From contig SIJG01000038.1 in NCBI GenBank assembly GCA_023374025.1, positions 745,212 through 809,211 of the forward strand: 64,000 nt of DNA, given 5' to 3'. The stretch is from Heterodera schachtii (taxonomy: Eukaryota; Nematoda; Chromadorea; Rhabditida; Heteroderidae). The notes beneath the pieces were generated by a model. It did not search any database. It saw nothing but the letters and a program-made list of their open reading frames with translations, and was not told the DNA's origin. The position numbers were made by a program, and so were the translations under genes. Positions 48,130-60,402 of this stretch are shown here, one piece after another. How positions within the stretch are numbered: the stretch's first letter is position 1; the number at the start of each line of letters is the position of its first letter.

Positions 48130-50213
48130 CTTAAAATTAAAATAATAATTATGATAATTTACAATTAATAAATGAAAAGTTTAATTTTATTTAAATAAAT
48201 ATGTAAAAGTTGCTAAATAAATAGTTGGAGAAGGTATAGAGTTCAATTGATATTAAAAATAATAATATATAATTTTAAATACTTAAAAAATATAATTTTA
48301 AAATTAACTTTTATTTTAAAAATAAATATAATTTTTTATTTTGAAAAGAACAAAAATTAATAAAATAATTCGTAAAAACAACAATCAAAATATAAAAATT
48401 TTTTGCTGATAAATAAGTCTTGCATCAGCTATTTTTTGTTGTAACTTTTTTCAAATGTAACCAAAAATGACTAAAATATATTCAAAATGTGCACAAAAGA
48501 TTAGGGAATAATTATTACTTAATATTTATCTATCTTTATAGAGCCATAAGATAAAGACAAAAATGCGCCAAAAGTTTTTTACTCAAAAAGGTCATTATCT
48601 GGCATGAGCTACCACTTGGACCGATGCTTTATGCCACGCCAAAAAATTCCAGCTGAGTAACTATTTTTGTGCGTATGTCCCCTTGAGTCCCCAAAAGCTA
48701 TGAAATTTGACCAATTCGAAAATCGCCCGAAATTTTATGAAATAAAAATAATTTTCAATAGCAGTTAATCACATCTGAAATAGCATATTCTGGTTGGTTA
48801 TGTTTATGGTTTTAGTGTAATATAAACAAATTTTAATTTAGAAAAGTGTTGTCCGAAAAAATATTCCAAGTTGCGTGCCTTAAGGATATTCGGCAAGTTT
48901 AACCTAACTCAAAATAATCTTCCTTATTATAAAGGCTTTGCTTTATTAGATAAAAATCTCAGAATTTATTTTAAAATTTTACAATTATTTTTTATTTATG
49001 CTTTATCAATTATAGTTTAACTTTAATTAATTTATTATTTGACAAATGTATAGCTGATTTAAAACGTAATTCACAACAACATAGAAAAAAATGACAGTAT
49101 CGCTACGATTTTTAAACTTATTGTTTAATTCAGCAATTTATTTTTAGAATGATGCTTCTTTTTTATTTGACCAAGAAGGAACCGGTAGCATTAAATGTTA
49201 AGAGACATATCATATAAATCAACATTAAAACATAATGGTACCGAATTTTAACAAGTGTTCTTTCAATTTTTTTGATGGAAAATACCACGATTTAAATTTA
49301 TTATTTTAATTGCAGTTTCTGATGGGTTTAATATGTGAGCTTTAAATTCCTTTAGTTTTCTTTAACATAGATTTATTTTATATATTGGCATGTTAAATAT
49401 ATGCATATATCTTTAGATACTATTAACTTGATAAAACTACAGAAATTGAATACTTTGATAATAATATAATATATTTATTATAGTTTAATTTTATAGCGAA
49501 TTTTTATTTGTAGTTTTTAAACATCATTGTCATGTTTATATAACAATTCTCGACACAATATTTCTTCTGCGACCAACCCGGCCACTTTTATTTGCATTAA
49601 ATGAGTTTTTTATATCCTTTTATACGGTTTTTCTTTTTTGCATTATCATTTAATAAAAAATTTTAATGATAATTTTTCATTTATTTTTTTTCTTTAATTT
49701 TATTGTTCAATCGTACCACATAATGTGATAATACACCAACTTTTTGTTTAGCAGAATTATGTTTTATTTCATATCTCATGTCTTATGGCCAGCTTCATGG
49801 CCCATTGTGCGCGCTGTGTTGTCTTCCTGCGTTTCAAGAATTCATAATCATTTATTTTATTTGATATTATTATTATTTTTTGCTTTAATTATGTTTGCAT
49901 TTTCCCTTGATGTTAATTTAGACATTATTTTAATGAATTCTTAAATTCTATGTATGAATATTTGCCTAAAATAGTAATCATGTGTTTATTTGTCGTTTTG
50001 AATTTATCAACATATTTTTTCGTGTTAATCAGAAATAATACTAATTAAAATTATCCTCATTCCTCAATTAATTTTAAAACAAAATGAAATCGCTTTTCCT
50101 TATATTTGGTATTGAATATTTTTGTTTGTTTTAAATATTAATTTTATTATGTTAAACTCTCTTATAAATTCAGTAATGTTTATTGCAAAATTCTTAAAAT
50201 AATTTAATATATT
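48130..50213. other. AT-rich gene-poor stretch
   Basis: A GC-raised patch at about 48580-48740 has the look of a decayed MITE (GCATGAGCTACCACTTGGAC, TGTCCCCTTGAGTCCCC) but no partner copy was found here. The frame at 49744-49944 covers another small GC-raised patch (49780-49840) that is open on both strands. No gene is supported. Confidence 0.4.
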
Positions 50214-50219
50214 CATTTT

Positions 50220-51164
50220 AGGAAAATATCCATCATAGGTCCCAGACTCAAAATCGCATAAAAACACTTTTATAGGTTTTCTTAGATGCTGAAAACGCCT
50301 AAACCGTCAAAAAAACTGCGCGGCAAAGCGTTTAAACCAGTTTTTGAACCGGTTTAAATCACGAAAATTTGCCTCAAAAATCAGCCAAAAATCAATTTTA
50401 AATAAAAAATTTTGAACAAATTTGGTATCATTCGAAAGCTCTTAACGAGCTAAGTCTAAAAATCAAGGAATTAAGTCGAACCGACGCATGTTATGGGCCC
50501 TCAAAATCGTTAAAACTATTTTTAAACCAGTAGTCAAAAAAATGGGAAAAGAACGTCAAATATAAAAGTTTAATTTAGCTTATTGCGCTAAAAAACCGCC
50601 GCACACTCGACTACGGCGGCCAGTAGGTGGGGCGAGACTACGGGCTACGGAAGAAGTCCGCGCGTGATCCGCAGGCGGTTGACTGATTGGCGGGGGCCCT
50701 TCGGGCCCCCGCAGTCAACCGCCTGTGGCGCTCGTCAGACGTCTTCCTCCGCCCTCCGTCTCGCCCCACTACTTGCTCCGTCTTCGCATGCTCCCTTTTG
50801 CGAATTTTGCTTTTAAATTGTTATTTCCCGTTTATTATTTTTTGGTACTGAAGTGTTCATTTTCACTGGGACTCAGTTGTCCCAGTGCCTAGATGGCATT
50901 GGTTCGACTTAATTCCTTGATTTTTAGACTTAGCTCGTCAAGAGCTTTCGAATGATACCTAATTTGTCCGAATTTGAACGTTTTAAAAGGTCAGGAGCCC
51001 CCCCTTTTCACTCAAATTTTCGAGTTTTAAACCGGTTCAAAAACCGGTTTAAAGGCTTTGCCGCGCAGTTTTTTTGACGGTTTAGGCGTTTTCAGCACCT
51101 AAGAAAACCTATAAAAGTGTTTTTATGCAATTTTGAGTCTGGGACCTATGATGGATATTTACCT
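50220..51164. mobile_element. 945-bp foldback transposon with GC-rich hairpin core
   Basis: The arms are long inverted repeats, starting AGGAAAATATCCATCATAGG at left and matched by the complement of the right end (AGGTAAATATCC...). Pairing extends about 140 bp at high identity (through GCTGAAAACGCC and TGCGCGGCAAAGC) and resumes to near 50490/50900 (TAAGTCTAAAAATCAAGG). CATTTT flanks both ends (50214-50219 and 51165-51170), a likely 6-bp target duplication. The core at 50595-50791 is GC-rich and itself an imperfect palindrome: AGTAGGTGGGGCGAGAC at its left pairs with GTCTCGCCCCACTACT at its right, around CAGGCGGTTGACTG/CAGTCAACCGCCTG and a GGGGGCCC-TTC-GGGCCCCC tip. No protein is encoded. Confidence 0.8.
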
Positions 51165-51169
51165 CATTT

Positions 51170-53310
51170 TATTTTTTAAATATTTAAAAATAAATAATTT
51201 ATTTCTATTAATTATATTATAAGATTTACAAAATGATTTAAAAATCATAAAATCCCACTCTATCATATAGTTTATTTTATTTAGTTATTCAGTTATCTTT
51301 TTTTATAATTATCGTTATGTTTAATTATTTAATTATAGCAATATGTTTGATACAATAAACAAAATTAATGCCGAAAGCAGCTAAATCGTAATCTTCATTA
51401 ATTCATAATTGAATTTCGAAGTCCATTGCTGAAACATATCTAACTGACAGCTTTCAATTTACAAAAAAAAAGATAAAGGAAAAAGACCACTTTAACCCCG
51501 AATACCACCAACAAATGTATTTGATTTGCAATTGTGCGGGCGAAAATTGATTAAGAATGAGATTTTTCTTTGATTTTTATGCATAAAGACACCGAATTTT
51601 TTCAATTTTAACACATTTTCGAACATATTTCGACATTTTTTGGGTTTTTAACATATTTTTGGTGTTTTTTAACACATATTTTATTACATATTTTGAGATT
51701 TTTAGCACATACATAAAAATGCCATCCTTACTAATTATTCATTAAATTATAATTTTGATTATAATCTATTTGTGTTTTTATAAGTTGTTCTAAATCAAAA
51801 TTGTTCAGAGAAATAAATTGTTTAAAAAGTATTTTTGGTTTTAAAATTTTATGATATTAATTGCTTAATTTAAATGCTTTCATAGCTTATTAATAAATAA
51901 TTTTGATTAATGGGATTATATGATTGATTTATTTATTCATTTTTACTTAGTATGAAGCTAATTGAGATAATTTGTAACGATTTATTTATTTTCTAAAAAA
52001 AATAACTTCTTTTTTGTTAAATTTATCTATTTGAAAAATTAAATATAAATTTATTCACATCTTTTACATTCCAGTTTCCAGATTAACTATGAATGTCTCG
52101 TATCATTTATATCAAATTGTTGTATCTAATATATAATGTCGTGATAAAGGTATTAACATATTAGAATATTATTACGTAATAAAGTATTGAAATTTGATAA
52201 AATAAAAATTAACTTTTGTAAATAAATGCCGAATGCTATTTCAATTTATTTTAAAGTAATTTTTTAATTATAAGATGAATTCCATTCTGCTTGTATTATT
52301 TGGGATTAAGGTCATAATCATTTAATTATTTACTCAAATATTTTTTGACATCCAACAACCGGTTTAATGGTTCTCTCAAAAAATATTATGTTATAAAATG
52401 TTTAAATAATCTTTTTATAATTTTGGCATCTTTTAACTCATTGCTTTGGGCAGTGGACATAATTGGGTTGTGAATTTTAGTAAAAAATGAATTAACGACT
52501 TTTTATTTGAATCCGGGTTCGGGGTTCGGATTAAATAAAAAAAAGTTAAATATTTTTTACCTGTAAGTTTAAAAAAATATGCAGGAAGAAAACGAGAAAG
52601 GCAATAATATTATATTATCTAATAAATGATGAAATCAAATATTAACATAAAAAATTTTTTAATAGTTTTTTTTAATTTTATTAAATAATTTTATTGTCAA
52701 ATTTTGTTTCCTCATTTAAGATGATTATAATTAATTTTAATTTATAAATAGTTATAATGAAAATTATTTATTAAAAACTCTGTTTTGGTGATGGAATTTG
52801 AGATTAATTTTTATTTCACAAATAAAAATTAATAAAAGAATATATAAAAAACAATAGTTAAATAAATACAAGTTTCATTAGTTCGATAATAAAATGATAT
52901 CTATTAATTAATAAAATTGAAAAGATTCTAAATTAAACACACCATAATTACTGGCTGTTTTTTTGAATGATTCTTTTTAATTATATAAGACAAAAAGGTT
53001 CAAGCATTGGAAGTGACTTGACTTGCAAAATAAACAACACACATGAAATTTAAAGAAGTTAAAAATAAACTAATGAAAATTCATATCAAACCTTATATTT
53101 ATTTATAATATATGAAATATTAAGTACCCTCCCATAGCATTAAATACCATACTAAACCATTCACAATTTTACAACATAAAATTCAACTTATTCCTGTCTT
53201 AGCCGTGGCTATGACACAATGATTACTTAGTTTTGAATATGTAATTTATCATAAGTTGCTTAAAATGATTCAAATTAAATTAAAAAATAGTTTTATAAAA
53301 TTTTCTTTTA
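51170..53310. other. AT-rich gene-poor stretch
   Basis: No gene seen. 51590-51725 carries the opposite-strand form of the ATGTGCTAAAAATCC repeat (TTTTTAACACATATTT and relatives). The remainder is A/T runs. Confidence 0.45.
51590..51725. repeat. Degenerate TTTTTAACACAT repeat, related to 17.3 kb
   Basis: TTTTAACACATTTTCG, TTTTTAACATATTTTTGG, TTTTTTAACACATATTTT and TTTTTAGCACATACAT recur every 30-50 bases. They are complements of the motif at 17.3 kb, and a shorter relative lies at 63385-63465. Confidence 0.4.
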
Positions 53311-53317
53311 AACATTG

Positions 53318-54190
53318 ATTTTATTAAAGCTTTTAATAAATGTTTTGTTCTTTATTTAGGAAAAAATAACATGAAAAAAGAATATTTTATTAACTCAAAA
53401 AAGATTTCAGAATCGGATAATGTTCGTGACTTGGGTATTATAATTGACTCGAAACTTAATTTTTCAGAACATATAAGTAATATTATACGAAACGCATATC
53501 TTAGAAGCTTTCAGATTTTGAGAGTGTTGAAAAACAGAGAAATAAAGACTCTAACAGCAGCTTATAAAACTTTTGTACGACCTCAATTAGAATACGCTAC
53601 CGAAGTTTGGAACCCTAATTTAAAAAAAGATATAGACAAAATTGAGCGGGTACAAAAATTTTTCACAAGAAAAGCATTTAGAAAATGTGGATTTGTGTAC
53701 AAAAAATATATGGAAAGACTTAAAATCACGGGTTTACACAAATTGGAAGAAAAAAGAAAAATTAATAATTTAACAACAGCTTTTAAAATAATTAAAGGGT
53801 TCACAAGCCTCGATGCTGGAAAAAGCTTCTTTTTCTCAGAAAGGCCCAGGAGGCCTTTACTTTTACGAGTAAAGCGTCACAAGGCCAAAACTCAAAATAA
53901 TTTTTTCCATAGAATAGTAAAAAACTGGAATAACCTTCCAGTGGTAGCGGTGCAAATTAATAAGGCAAAGGAATTCAGGGGTTTATTAAAAGCAATGAGT
54001 TCTGAGTAGGAAATTTCTGTGCCACATTTTACATTATATATAATCACTTGTGAATTTAACATTTGATTTATTTTTATTTCATTTATTACATCATTTTGTA
54101 TTTTTAATTTGACACTTTTTATTTGTTTGTTTCTTTTTGGCGCCATATAAGAGCACTAATGTGCCTTTGGTTTGCTCGATAAATTAAATT
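53318..54190 (+). mobile_element. 5'-truncated LINE (CR1/Jockey-like) retrotransposon
   Basis: Only the 3' part of ORF2 and the 3' tail remain. Similarity begins upstream of the ATG at 53371, in a frame reading NKCFVLYLGKNN, a typical LINE RT motif after the catalytic box; YxDD itself is missing. After the stop at 54007, the 3' UTR has TATAAGAGCACTAATGTGCC, which can form a GCAC/GTGC hairpin as seen near CR1-group ends, followed by a short AAATT repeat tail at about 54180-54195. Target duplication not found. Confidence 0.8.
53371..54009 (+). pseudogene. LINE reverse transcriptase C-terminal fragment
   Basis: 212 codons with no internal stop. In order: VRDLGIIIDSKLNFSEHI (the LGI.D..L.F..H motif after the RT palm), LTAAYKTFVRPQLEYATEVW with WNPN, IERVQKFFTRK, RLKITGLHKLEEKR, and FFHRIVKNWNNLP near the end. 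This arrangement is the thumb and C-terminal region of non-LTR reverse transcriptases, which copy element RNA at a nicked chromosomal target. The ATG is only an internal methionine; family-like sequence continues upstream. Catalytic residues are lost by 5' truncation, so it cannot act. Confidence 0.85.
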
Positions 54191-54209
54191 AAATTCATCA
54201 AATAAAAAA

Positions 54210-54662
54210 ATGAAAAAACCCCGAATTTCCAAAAACTCTGATAAACAACAGGAAGGAATTAAACCATGTATTAAAAAAATCGAAGAATATACAACTAATA
54301 GTAAGAAGTTTAGACTATTGCGTTCAAAATCAAAGTTTGTCGTGGAAAACATTGAGAAATGCCCAAACCCAACAAAAGAATTAGAAAATTGTATAAAAAC
54401 ATCAATTGATGAAGCCATTACTGACGCTAAAAGGAAATTGGGTGGAGCAGACAAAGCCGGAGTTATAATTTCTTCAGAAATGTTAGAGCAAGGTGACATC
54501 ATTGTACCAATAAGACCTATTAATTCAAATATTGCAGAAGCAGTCTTTAACCAATTTATTAAAGTGGAACAAAGTTTATCAACAAAAAATATTAATCTTT
54601 ATGGATCACCGTTTACAATTACTGTAACTGTTCTTAACATTAATGATTTGAGAAATAAATAA
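54210..54662 (+). CDS. Uncharacterised 150-residue protein
   Basis: An intact ATG-to-TAA frame of 150 codons starts about 15 bp after the LINE tail. The first 50 residues are lysine-rich and polar. The middle (FRLLRSKSKFVVENIEKCPN) leads to an alpha/beta-like C-terminal half: GGADKAGVIISSEMLEQGDI, IVPIRPINSNIAEAVFNQF, IKVEQSLSTKN and SPFTITVTVLNI. That last pattern (a GxD.aGv.i step, then PiRP.....a..v...i.kveQS) reminds me of N-terminal segments that precede family-B DNA polymerases in some Polinton/Maverick-like invertebrate elements. I hold that from memory of the pattern only. Composition is less skewed than the surrounding DNA, and the lack of stops argues it is or recently was coding. 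It could also be a host exon. Function not assigned. Confidence 0.55.
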   Translation: MKKPRISKNSDKQQEGIKPCIKKIEEYTTNSKKFRLLRSKSKFVVENIEKCPNPTKELENCIKTSIDEAITDAKRKLGGADKAGVIISSEMLEQGDIIVPIRPINSNIAEAVFNQFIKVEQSLSTKNINLYGSPFTITVTVLNINDLRNK

Positions 54663-54664
54663 AT

Positions 54665-57135
54665 AATCTTAATTTTATTATTTTTCAAATTATTAAAATT
54701 TTTTTATTCTCTATTATATTTAATTCTTTGTAGTGTTTAATACACTTAAAAAATTTCTTTACTTGAAATTTTTAACCAAATGAACAGAATACGGTAGTTA
54801 ATTTTAAGGTTTAAGATCAAAAAATTCGTTTTTTTATTTGCTTTTTTTCATTGGCTAAGAATATTTATCAAAATATCTACAAAAAAAAAACCCTCAACTT
54901 TTACTTCAACATATTCTTTCTCAAAAAAATATAACAACTAATTATTGGTTTGAAATTATTTATTATCATTTTATTGTAAATAAAAATTTGTTATTTAATA
55001 AAAAAGTATAAGAGTTATATTACATTCTTTTTTTCAATTATTTCTCAATTTATTCGTCCATAACTGAAAAAAAAAGTTTTTTTTTTTTTTTGCTACCCTC
55101 TTCTCTTTCTGACATTATCTTTCTAAAATTTTTGTGCGTAAAAATTCACTATAGGTAAATATTTTAACAAAAAAAAAGAATAATGTTTTTTTTTAGATCA
55201 CCCATTCTGGTAGAAAAATTCATAAAACTAATTGATCTAATGGTTAACAATTTTTTTGTGTAAAAATGATTTATAGGCACAGGTTTTACCAAAAAAAACG
55301 GAAAATGCCCTAAGGGCATATGTTAAAATATCCACTAAACAGCCTTGAGTCATTTACCCCACCTCTCCTCCCTCTGAATAAAGGTAGAAACCTGTTTATT
55401 TTATTTTTTTTAAATGGTTCAAAAATTTATATATTTAAAAAATGGACCACACTTTTTTATTTTTAAATTGCAAAAGAAATAGTCTACACCTTTATTCTTA
55501 AATTGTAAAAATGGTCCACATCTTATTTATTTCAAAAAATGGTTCACACTTTTATTTTAAAAAAATGGTTCACACAGTTTTATTTTTAAAAAATGGTCAA
55601 CACCTTTCGATAGTAAAAAAAAACATGAAGTTTAATTCAAAAAAATTATTCGCAGACAAGGGGGCTCGAACTTTAGGGGCCAAAATGGGGGGTAGTAACT
55701 ACTTCTATTAAACGTAAAATTCGCGGAAAAATACTAGGTTGCTAATTTTTGAAATTATTGCTAATTTTTTAAGAAAAAAAGCGGAGTTTTTTTTGTATCT
55801 CAAATAGTATTTATTTTACATTTAAATTTACCAAAAATTTCGGAAACCAGAATTCAGAGTTCCGTTTTTTCCTATTTCTTTATTTATTTTTTTGTTTAAT
55901 ATGTAATTTAAAAATATTTCATTATTTCTTGAAAAACGAAGACAATCGATAGTCATATTTTTTAATTTTTAGCTCTTTCCCCCCTCCCCTCTCCATTGGC
56001 GTTTACCACAACAAAGCACAAATTGGGCATTTTACACTTTCAGATTCCCATTTTTGACTAATTAAATTAATTTCTAAAAATCAAACCAGACAAAACTAAT
56101 TAATTCTAATAATTTATTACTGATAATACCTGTGAAAAAAAAAGAAAAAATTACATTAAAAAACAAAAATATTATAACTGAAGTATAAAAACAAATTATT
56201 AATAAGCATTATTAACCGAACTATTTGGTATGCAGCTGAATAATAAAATTTTTAATAAATAGACACATAAGTGCTGACTATTGTATTATTAAATTTATAG
56301 AGTCTAAAATTTACTTTTGCATACAAATTTTTGAAATAATTTATTTATTTTTATTTTTATGCATTCTACTATATTAAAGTTAGTGATTTATTTAAAAAAT
56401 TTTTAGCTATTAAACGAAAGTACGATGACCTGAATGCGAAGGCTCTTTGCAAAATAAATTTAAAAAATTATAAAACTATATGATTTTAAATAAGTATATA
56501 AACTTAAAATTCTGAACTTGACAATAGAAAAAAATAATAGCATAAAGAATGATTAGCGAAAAGATCTCTTATAAATAATTTTTAAAGTTAAAAAAATGCA
56601 TAAATTGATGGTTTCTGCCTTTATTGTTATTTTGCTTCTTAAATATATTTTTGACCAAAAAATAATTTTATAATTATTTTATAGAACAATATAAAAAATA
56701 TATATTAAAAATTGTGGCAATATAATTCTTGTTTGTATCTTTATTTTTTTCATTTATCTGGATTGCACAATTTTTTTTGTCAGAAAACGGATTCAATATA
56801 AATTCATCTACTATATAACTATTAATATAATGAATTTTATTTTATATAATTATTTATTTAAATATTTTAAAGGAGAGAACGATGTTTAATGAGCTCTATT
56901 CAGCACTCATAAACTACTTTTACCACGTCGCAATAATGCGTTATATTCAAGCCTTTGATGAATTATTTATTTGCATTTTGTATGCTTTTTGTATCCATAA
57001 TAGTTTTAAAAATATAAAATAAAATTTCGTCATTCATTTTTACTTTTTGATCTAAACTAAAATTATTTATTATTTATTCATTCGTCGTATGATGATATAT
57101 TTGTTTTTTTATTTATTGTAAATACGTAAATTTAA
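54665..57135. other. AT-rich stretch with tandem repeat at 55.4 kb
   Basis: No gene seen apart from the separately listed repeat. The frame at 55511-55711 is a by-product of that repeat. A short palindrome, ATGCCCTAAGGGCAT, lies at about 55306-55320. Confidence 0.45.
55410..55612. repeat. Imperfect tandem repeat, about 25-35 bp unit
   Basis: About seven copies of a unit like AAAAATGGTTCACACTTTTA plus TTTTA, with variants GGACCACAC, AGTCTACACC, GGTCCACATC and GGTCAACACC. Unit length varies. No function seen. Confidence 0.6.
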
Positions 57136-57139
57136 TCGA

Positions 57140-57268
57140 ATGCTTTATGTTATTAGATATTTATTGCTAAACACTCGAATTGTTATCCAGCCTGAAAAAG
57201 TCAATGCAGGTGGAGGTGACATTTTTCTTCTCGAATATTCGGGATTGTTCTTTCGGTTTTCTTTTTGA
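57140..57268 (+). CDS. Candidate small ORF, unknown product
   Basis: 42 codons from ATG to TGA. The first third is hydrophobic, then RIVIQPEKVNAGGGDIFLLE. The GC-raised part (57185-57240) is also open on the minus strand (MSPPPALTFSGWITIRV), so the coding strand is not certain. No family is recognised. Confidence 0.22.
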   Translation: MLYVIRYLLLNTRIVIQPEKVNAGGGDIFLLEYSGLFFRFSF

Positions 57269-57269
57269 C

Positions 57270-60200
57270 TCAAATTTTTTTTCTTGCAATAAGTTGGAAA
57301 ATAAAATTCTTTTTTAAATTTAAATTTTTGTTTAGTTTCTAAAATTTATTTTTGTTTTATTATATATTAAGATTCGCAAAGAACATATAGCGCAAAAATT
57401 CTTCATGATAATAATGTTTATTAATTTGATTATTTATATTAATTATACTGCAATACCGAATTAGATTATGAGTAAAAGTTAAACATTCAAATTCTTCAAT
57501 TATTGATAATTATTTCTTAATAGAAAATTTATTTTGTATTTTTAATTTTTGTAGATACTATTTTCATTAACTTATATATTTTCATAAATATAATTTTATT
57601 GAATCTTTGTTTTTTCTTTAATAAAAAATAATAATTTTAATATTCAGTTTAATATAATTTATCAGTTTAACATTTTTTAATAATTAATTTTTACTTTATT
57701 GAATAATTTATTAGAATAATTTTTCTTTTACGAATATTAATTTATAAGGAAGAAAGTTTTTTTATATAATATTCATTTTGTTTAAAATATATAAAATTTC
57801 TTGCAATATCATTTAATAAATATTTATATTAATTGTTACAAAACCTATCGCTGACAACTCATATAAACAATATTTACTGAATTTATTTTATCGACGGCTG
57901 TTTCACCCATATTAATAAGTAAAAATAAATTTCTTTTTGAAACCTACTGCATTTTTATAATTTTGCCCACTACACATTGTCTCACAAATAAATATTCTTT
58001 TGAAAAATCGGAATTCTTTTTTCATTTTTTAGACTTTTCTAATATTAAAAGTTTTTTTTTTGATTATGCATTTAATAGTGAAAACATGTGTAAATTGAAG
58101 CAAAATTTTATCCTCTAATTAATTCACATTTAATTTTTAGATTTATTTAAATCTTATTTTTCTAATTTAGTTTACTTTAATATTAATTAATTTGATTTCG
58201 TATTATGAAACTAAATTTTTAATTTTTTATTGCTTAAATAAAAAAGTTTTCATTTTAGTATATGTTAGCTATTGAAGTTTAATAATTAATTTTATTTTTA
58301 CAATCACTCATTCAAAAATGATGAGTGTGGATCTTATACAAACTAATTTGAATTATATATTTTTAAAAATTATATATCCTTTTATTGGGATAATTGTAGA
58401 TCTGTCATTCTTCTGAGAATATTTAAATTTATTAAAATTATATTACAAAAATACATGTATTTTTGATATTTATTTTTTCAAGTATTTGAATATGCTAATA
58501 TTTATTGTTAAATAATTTAATTTAACTCATTTAATTATTCCCCTTGGCAATGTTAGAACACTTCTGATTAATTGTTTCGTAATTATCTTTATTGGCATGT
58601 TAAATACATGGATTAATTTTTAGATATTATTAATTTGATAAAACTACTTTAATTGAGTATTGTAAATAATTAATATATGTAATTTATAAAATTAGTAATC
58701 TTTCCAAGTTTTGATATTTCATATTGTTAGATATGAATTATCAATTGTGAAAAAATTATAATGAATAAAATGCTGTAAAAATGCTAAAGAATAATGCAAA
58801 TAACGAAGTATGTTTTTTGATAATGAATGTTAAAATAAACGAGAGGCGCATTAAATTTAAATAAAACTGTAAAAGTGTTTTAAATTTAATTAAGTGTAAA
58901 AATAATAAACAAAACTTGCGCCAAAAGAATAAAAAAGGAGAAAATAATTATATTAAAAGAATCGTTAAATATTTAAATAAAAAGGAAAATAAAAAATAAT
59001 ATTTTTATTATAAAAACAGAAAAGGAAGACATTTTTTGAGCCTGGTCGATAATGGAAACGCCAATTTTATTGCCATTTCTTTGCGATTCCATCGCCATTT
59101 ACTGAGATGAAAAAAAGAATGTGTGATTCATCAGGGAAAGATTATTGGAATACATTTATGTACGCTGTTGTTCGTCAATGCGATGAGTGGACGACGGCAG
59201 CAGGGGGAGTGTAAATTAAAAAAAAGCCAAGAGCCATAGATTTGGCTTTTCATAAACAAAATAACCATCTAATTAAGGAAGAAACTAATAAATTTTTGGA
59301 AATTATTATCTAGTTTTATTTTTAAGCTGTTTTGTGAAAATGCAATTAATTTCCTTGCATAAAAATCAACAAAAGTGCTGTATTTTTACAAAGGTTCAAA
59401 GTCACAAAACGAAAATTTCTTGATTCTTATTTGAATTCAAAGGATTAAACGTGCCTCACTAAAATGCTTATTTATTAAAAATTGCCAAAATAAATCATGG
59501 ACAATTAAAAATATAATATTTGACCTATTCGGTTATAATAGGTATTTTTAAATTTTGGGCAACCTTTTATTTGATCAAAATGCATTTCACATTTATTGTA
59601 TAGATTTAATTGTTTTTCTAATGTATATGTGGGTTTTTATTACCTACAATCTCTATGGTCCTATAATTCATTATCAGTTCATTTAACAGTTTCGTTGCAA
59701 CAAAACATTTTTTAAGTTTATTTATCATGGCTATAATTAAATAATATGTAATAAATAGTTTGTAATTTTTAATCTATTCTATCCTATATTTTATTTTTTT
59801 ATAATATTTTTATTTTTAAGCCCTAGGTTCTGATTTAAAAAAAATTTTCGACACAATCTCTGCGCAAAAGCCCAACCACATCATTGGCCACACATTTAAA
59901 GCACAAACACGCAGAAATATACAAGGAATTTACAGCGATAAATATTTGTTATATTTTTTTTTGTTTTTTTTTTAAATTTTAATTGTGTTTAAAATTTTAA
60001 TCATTCAAGAATTTTAGATGAATTCTCTAAAACTTAATAATTAATTCTGTGTTATTTAATTCGAAATTTTGTTATATATATATATAATCATAATAAATTT
60101 ATTGGGCAATATTTAAATTTAGACTTTTAATTTTGACAATTTTCATCTTTAAACGTTATATTATCTTCGTTTTAAAGAATTATAAACTGCATTATATGTT

Positions 60201-60400
60201 AATTTTTTAAATAATTTATCTGAATATTAATTTGAGATAAAATATTTGTTTTAAGAAAGTTAATTTTTTATTCTTTTTTTAAAAATTTATATAATTTTCT
60301 CACAGTATCTTATACATAATTTATCATTTTTTAAGTGTACATGGACCGAAAATGATTGCAAGAAGTACTACTAGCGTAATTTATTCAATCATATTTTAAA
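57270..60400. other. AT-rich gene-poor stretch
   Basis: Apart from the small ORF at 59.1 kb, only A/T runs were seen. The plus strand is T-rich at about 57.3-58.5 kb and more A-rich at 58.7-59.0 kb. Confidence 0.4.
59107..59214 (+). CDS. Candidate small ORF, unknown product
   Basis: 35 codons from ATG to TAA: MKKRMCDSSGKDYW, then NTFMYAVVRQCDEWTTAAGGV. The same frame is open upstream for another 18 codons (back to about 59053), so the real start or a splice acceptor may lie before the ATG. Composition (Cys, Trp, Gly, Asp) is very different from the Phe/Ile/Lys/Asn background. No family is recognised, and no poly-A signal or neighbour supports it. Confidence 0.3.
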   Translation: MKKRMCDSSGKDYWNTFMYAVVRQCDEWTTAAGGV

Positions 60401-60402
60401 TT

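Noticed and set aside
49775..49840. Metalloprotease-like HEAGH motif in a minus-strand frame
   Set aside because: HExxH is only five residues inside a reading of about 20 codons; the opposite strand is equally open and no other family motif is near.
53371..53373. ATG at 53371 as the start of a host gene
   Set aside because: LINE RT-like sequence (CFVLYLGKNN) continues in frame upstream, so this is an internal methionine of a truncated element.
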